NCBI RefSeq assembly: GCF_020782875.1
Contig: NZ_JAJGBN010000001.1
Coordinates: 682,001-746,000 of the forward strand
Source of the DNA: Allomuricauda sp. M10
GTDB taxonomy: Bacteria; Bacteroidota; Bacteroidia; Flavobacteriales; Flavobacteriaceae
Reading direction: 5' to 3'
Length of the DNA: 64,000 bases
The translations under genes and the position numbers were made by a program. Of the stretch, positions 61,098 through 64,000 are shown piece after piece. A model generated the notes under the pieces. The model ran no database searches, was not told the DNA's origin, and was given only the letters and a program-made list of their open reading frames with translations. Position 1 is the stretch's first letter; each line of letters starts with the position of its first letter.

Positions 61098-61503
61098 CAT
61101 AGAAAAAATATTGGAAAAGTATTTCGAGGCCACTACCACTGTAGCCGAGGAAAAAAAACTTAGGGAGTATTTTGCACAGGAAAGCGTAGCATCGCACCTG
61201 GAACAATATAGGCCCATGTTCAACTACTTTTCCATCGCCAAGGAAGAAAGGTACACCAAGCAGGTTCCATTAAAACCTAGAGTAAACTATTACAAGTGGC
61301 TATCCGTTGCAGCGGCAGTAGTTTTAACCTTTGGCATCTATTTTGGTAAACAATACCAAGAAAGAAAAGAGGCAGAATATGCCTACCAGGAAACCAAAAA
61401 AGCGTTCGAGCTCTTAGCGGAGAATTTTGGCCGTGGAACAGAAAAAGTGGCCTATCTGAAAGAGTTTCAAGAAGCAAAAGAGAAAATTTACAACAACAAT
61501 TAA
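61084..61503 (+). CDS. Probable anti-sigma factor (single membrane helix)
   Basis: 139 residues. The N-terminal 65 residues (MELGNIEKILEKYFEATTTVAEEKKLREYFAQ) are a helical segment like the sigma-binding end of anti-sigma proteins, a membrane helix (WLSVAAAVVLTFGIYFGKQY, about 77-96) follows, and the periplasmic part is short and charged. It overlaps the sigma factor gene by 14 bp, the usual layout of sigma/anti-sigma pairs. No ZAS zinc motif is seen, so the assignment rests on position and architecture. Confidence 0.78.
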   Translation: MELGNIEKILEKYFEATTTVAEEKKLREYFAQESVASHLEQYRPMFNYFSIAKEERYTKQVPLKPRVNYYKWLSVAAAVVLTFGIYFGKQYQERKEAEYAYQETKKAFELLAENFGRGTEKVAYLKEFQEAKEKIYNNN

Positions 61504-61515
61504 AAAACGAAAAAG

Positions 61516-62055
61516 ATGAAAAAGCATATTTTAATCCTATTGATGACCGTACTACCGCTTGCCGGATTTTCACAATCCCTTTTTGACAAGTTCGAGGACA
61601 TGGACGATGTGACCTCTGTGGTAGTGAACAAGAGCATGTTCAACCTATTGTCGAAAATAGAGGTGGAAGTGGATGACCCAGATGCAAGGGATTTTATGGA
61701 CATTGCCAGCAGCCTGAAGAGTTTGAAGGTATTTACCACCGATAACAAAAACATCGGTGCCGATATGAAATCCGCTGTGAACAGTTACTTGGGTTCAGCT
61801 AAGATGGAAGAGTTGATGCGCGTGAAGGATAAGGACGCCAATGTAAAGTTCTACATTAAGCAAGGTAGGGATGATGATCACGTAAGTGAACTGTTGATGT
61901 TCATTACAGGAATCAACAATGTAGAATCCAATGGACGTCAGTTTGAGACCGTAATCTTATCCCTTACAGGTGACATCGATTTGAACAAGATCAATTCGTT
62001 GACCAAAAAGATGAACCTGCCCGAAGAGTTGAACAAAGCGGGCAAGAATAACTAA
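61516..62055 (+). CDS. DUF4252 protein (first copy)
   Basis: 179 residues with a signal peptide (HILILLMTVLPLAGFSQ). The mature part, VTSVVVNKSMFNLLSKIEVEVDDPDARDFMDIASSLKSLKVFTTDNK ... SLTGDIDLNKINSLTKKMNLPEELNK, matches DUF4252, a Bacteroidota family of unknown function. It follows the anti-sigma gene after 12 bp and is a probable member of the sigma factor regulon. The first DUF4252 copy lacks a lipobox, the second has one. Confidence 0.9.
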   Translation: MKKHILILLMTVLPLAGFSQSLFDKFEDMDDVTSVVVNKSMFNLLSKIEVEVDDPDARDFMDIASSLKSLKVFTTDNKNIGADMKSAVNSYLGSAKMEELMRVKDKDANVKFYIKQGRDDDHVSELLMFITGINNVESNGRQFETVILSLTGDIDLNKINSLTKKMNLPEELNKAGKNN

Positions 62056-62073
62056 AAACACACTTTCGGTTGG

Positions 62074-62126
62074 CAGTAATTGGTTCGGGATTGTAACAAA
62101 AAGCAATCATTCGCAACTAATTACTG
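62074..62126 (+). other. Imperfect hairpin between the two DUF4252 genes
   Basis: CAGTAATT at 62074-62081 and AATTACTG at 62119-62126 are perfect inverse complements, and inner parts pair in part (GGTTCGGGATTG with CAATCATTCGCAAC). No T-run follows. Inside, GTAAC at 62093-62097 resembles an ECF -35 element, with CGCA at 62112; a second promoter is possible. Confidence 0.4.
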
Positions 62127-62170
62127 TCAGCTGATTTGTTGACATCCATATCAATCAAAAAGACATAGCA

Positions 62171-62710
62171 ATGAAAAATATTATAAAAAGTATCGCAGTA
62201 TTGGGAGCCGTACTTTTGGCTTCCTGCTCTTCGCAACAAAGTTTGCAAGAGTATTATGTGGACAATTCCGAGAACCCCAATTTTTTGTCCATTGATGTTC
62301 CGGCCAGTATCCTTAAAATGGAAGGTATCGATTTGACCCCCACCCAAAGAGAGGCTGTAGAATCCTTGCGTAAGTTCAACTTGTTGGCATTTAGAAAGAA
62401 TGACAGCAATGAGGCCGAGTACGAATTGGAGAGGAAAAAGGTGAAAGAGATATTGAAAGGCGATGAATTTGTGGAACTCATGAAGATCAACTCCAAATAT
62501 GGTAAAGGCGTAATCAAATATTTGGGTGAGGAAGATGCCATTGATGAGGTAATCATTTATGGCGATAGCAGCGATAAGGGATTTGCATTGGTGCGCGTTT
62601 TGGGTAAGGATATGAACCCCGCACATATAATGCAATTGATGCAGGCCATCCAAAAATCCGAATACAAAGGAGAAGGTTTGGGTGAGATCGGCGCATTTTT
62701 GAAAGGCTAA
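62171..62710 (+). CDS. DUF4252 lipoprotein (second copy)
   Basis: 179 residues with lipobox LLASCS (Cys19). The domain is shared with the previous gene at low identity (SIDVPASILKMEGIDLTPTQREAVESLRKFNLLAFRKND ... IYGDSSDKGFALVRVLGKDMNPAHIMQLMQAIQKSEYKG). The pair probably arose by an old duplication. It lies 115 bp after the first copy and is the last gene of the sigma factor operon. Function unknown; envelope stress is a reasonable guess. Confidence 0.9.
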   Translation: MKNIIKSIAVLGAVLLASCSSQQSLQEYYVDNSENPNFLSIDVPASILKMEGIDLTPTQREAVESLRKFNLLAFRKNDSNEAEYELERKKVKEILKGDEFVELMKINSKYGKGVIKYLGEEDAIDEVIIYGDSSDKGFALVRVLGKDMNPAHIMQLMQAIQKSEYKGEGLGEIGAFLKG

Positions 62711-63127
62711 GACCAATCATCATAAATTTTGGGTAGGGCGACATATGTCGCCCTTTTCAACTATGTCATTCTGAACGTCCCGATAGCTATCGGGACGAAG
62801 AATCTCAAAGATTTCTCAATCAAGCTTCGCATTCATATCGAAATGACACGGTACTTTTCCTTATGTCATTCTGAACCAAGTGAAGAATCTAAAGGATTTC
62901 TCACGCTCCACCAATTGTTATTGGTTTCGGTTCGAAATGACACGGATTACATTGTCATTCTGAGCGTCCCGATAGCTATCGGGACGAAGAATCCAACAGA
63001 TTTCTCAATCAAGCTTCGCATTCATGTCGAAATGATACATTGCATTGTCATTCTGAACGTCCCGATAGCTATCGGGACGAAGAATCTCATCACCCATGGA
63101 TTCCTGCTTTGGCAGGAATGACAATAA
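62711..63127. repeat. Array of palindromic repeat units (right edge)
   Basis: Three copies of the palindromic unit seen at the left edge, with palindromes at 62776-62797, 62965-62986 and 63058-63079. The first two are part of an 86-bp direct repeat (about 62766-62851 and 62955-63040) that also includes CTCAATCAAGCTTCGCATTC and a ...TCGAAATGA... segment. A further copy at about 62865-62890 has the two arms but a CCAAGT core. The block separates the convergent DUF4252 and purB genes. Some copies end in GGCAGGAATGACA. No gene is present. Confidence 0.88.
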
Positions 63128-64000
63128 TTAGACCCCCGTATAATTTGCTGGTGTGATTTGCTTCAGTTCAGTTTTAATGGTATCCGAAACATCCAATGTT
63201 CCAATAAAATCCGCTATGGATTTTTGGGTGATTTTTTCATTGGTTCGGGTCAGTCCTTTCAAAGCTTCGTAGGGGTTCGGGTAGCCTTCTCTGCGTAGAA
63301 TGGTTTGTATGGCTTCGGCCACCACGGCCCAGTTGTCCTCCAAATCCTTTTCAAACTTTACTTGGTTCAAAACCAATTTGTTCAATCCCTTCAAGGTAGA
63401 TTGGAACCCAACCAAGGTATGGGCAAACGGAACGCCCACATTTCGGAGTACGGTACTGTCCGTCAAGTCGCGTTGCAAGCGGGAAATGGGCAATTTGGCG
63501 GACAAATGTTCAAAAATGGCATTGGCCAAGCCTAAATTTCCTTCAGAGTTTTCAAAATCGATGGGGTTCACCTTATGCGGCATAGCCGATGATCCCACTT
63601 CACCCTTTTTGATCTTTTGTTTGAAGTAATCCATGGATATATAGGTCCAAAAATCACGATCAAGGTCGATCAAAATGGTATTGATGCGTTTTAGGCAATC
63701 GAACAAGGCGGCCATATGGTCATAATGCTCAATTTGCGTGGTAGGAAAGGAGTGGTGAAGCCCCAATTTCCCCTGAACGAATTGTTGTCCAAAAAAGCGC
63801 CAATCCTGATCGGGATAAGCCACTTTATGCGCGTTGTAATTTCCGGTTGCACCTCCAAATTTGGCGGCACTGGGAATATCGTTCAATAAATTGAACTGTT
63901 CCTTGAATCGCTCCAAAAACACCTCTATCTCCTTGCCCAAACGGGTTGGGGAAGCCGGTTGTCCGTGGGTTCTGGCCAACATGGGGATGTTTTCCCATTC
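63128..64000 (-). CDS. purB: Adenylosuccinate lyase (partial, 5' end beyond the window)
   Basis: The last 290 residues of the enzyme; the frame stays open through 64000, so the N-terminus lies outside the window. NIPMLARTHGQPASPTRLGKE and the fumarase/ASL signature SSAMPHKVNPIDFENSEGN, with the catalytic-loop Ser, are present, and QRDLTDSTVLRN follows. It acts twice in purine synthesis, releasing fumarate from SAICAR and adenylosuccinate. It is convergent with the DUF4252 gene across the repeat array. Confidence 0.95.
   Translation of the reverse strand, partial: EWENIPMLARTHGQPASPTRLGKEIEVFLERFKEQFNLLNDIPSAAKFGGATGNYNAHKVAYPDQDWRFFGQQFVQGKLGLHHSFPTTQIEHYDHMAALFDCLKRINTILIDLDRDFWTYISMDYFKQKIKKGEVGSSAMPHKVNPIDFENSEGNLGLANAIFEHLSAKLPISRLQRDLTDSTVLRNVGVPFAHTLVGFQSTLKGLNKLVLNQVKFEKDLEDNWAVVAEAIQTILRREGYPNPYEALKGLTRTNEKITQKSIADFIGTLDVSDTIKTELKQITPANYTGV

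Noticed and set aside
62711..63127. Palindromic repeat array as a CRISPR or attachment site
   Set aside because: Units are irregularly spaced, present at both ends of the window and at other 3' ends, with no integrase or cas gene.
1..64000. tRNA, rRNA or tmRNA genes
   Set aside because: No cloverleaf-like stretch or rRNA core sequence was noticed by eye; a tRNA search program would be needed to exclude a tRNA fully.

Overview
The window is chromosomal DNA from a member of the Bacteroidota, most likely a marine Flavobacteriaceae (Muricauda/Allomuricauda-like; genus is a guess). Evidence: several promoters match the Bacteroidota consensus (TTG, about 19 nt, TAnnTTTG); many families are typical of this group (DUF6090, DUF4252, DUF4199, GlmU-family LbH protein, LytS/LytTR pair, ECF sigma operon); many lipoproteins have a Bacteroidota-style lipobox; and CarB has the short form that ends before the allosteric domain. 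Most of the window is core or shell genome. I see no rRNA, tRNA, CRISPR array, insertion sequence or prophage.

Layout. 1-5.3 kb: palindromic repeats, then a minus-strand run of MsbA-like ABC exporter, phosphohexomutase, GT2 glycosyltransferase and DUF4199 protein. 5.4-13.3 kb: ribosomal protein L31 type B, GlmU-family protein, SulP anion transporter, a lipoprotein, a LytS/LytR two-component pair and a CocE-type lipoprotein hydrolase. 13.3-17.2 kb (minus): ankyrin-like protein, then a likely operon of a small secreted Cys-containing protein, a SoxB/5'-nucleotidase-like lipoprotein, a DoxX protein and a DsrE-like protein, preceded by a perfect inverted repeat; I infer a sulfur-compound operon. 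17.3-18.6 kb: a visibly AT-rich two-gene insert of unknown function closed by a 16-bp-stem terminator. 18.8-29.9 kb: deacetylase, DUF6090, amidohydrolase, extradiol dioxygenase, YceI, AraC regulator, MtaB tRNA methylthiotransferase, and cell-wall enzymes. 30.0-30.9 kb: a second AT-rich two-gene cassette (DUF2188 protein plus a TIR/deoxyribosyltransferase-like Rossmann protein), a candidate defence module.

31.2-42.3 kb: TPR protein, rpmH (L34), carB, a lipoprotein, then a tripartite RND efflux operon headed by a small secreted protein. 42.4-47.3 kb (minus): Dabb lipoprotein, DUF486 transporter-like protein, S9 peptidase, MscS channel and ChaN-like protein. 47.3-53.4 kb: the whole oxidative pentose phosphate pathway (gnd divergent from zwf-pgl), a thioesterase, a small membrane protein and RmuC. 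53.7-58.9 kb: a vitamin B12 uptake locus, with BtuF-BtuC-BtuD-like ABC genes on the minus strand diverging from a cobalamin riboswitch and a TonB-dependent BtuB-like receptor. 58.9-62.7 kb: S41 peptidase and an ECF sigma, probable anti-sigma and two DUF4252 genes behind an ECF-type promoter. 62.7-64.0 kb: three more copies of the palindromic repeat and the 3' part of purB, cut by the window edge.

The best places to look for something undescribed are the two AT-rich two-gene cassettes (17.3-18.6 and 30.0-30.9 kb), the inferred sulfur operon with its Trp-for-His active-site change (14.3-17.3 kb), and the overlapping alternative hairpins downstream of the B12 riboswitch (56.9-57.0 kb).
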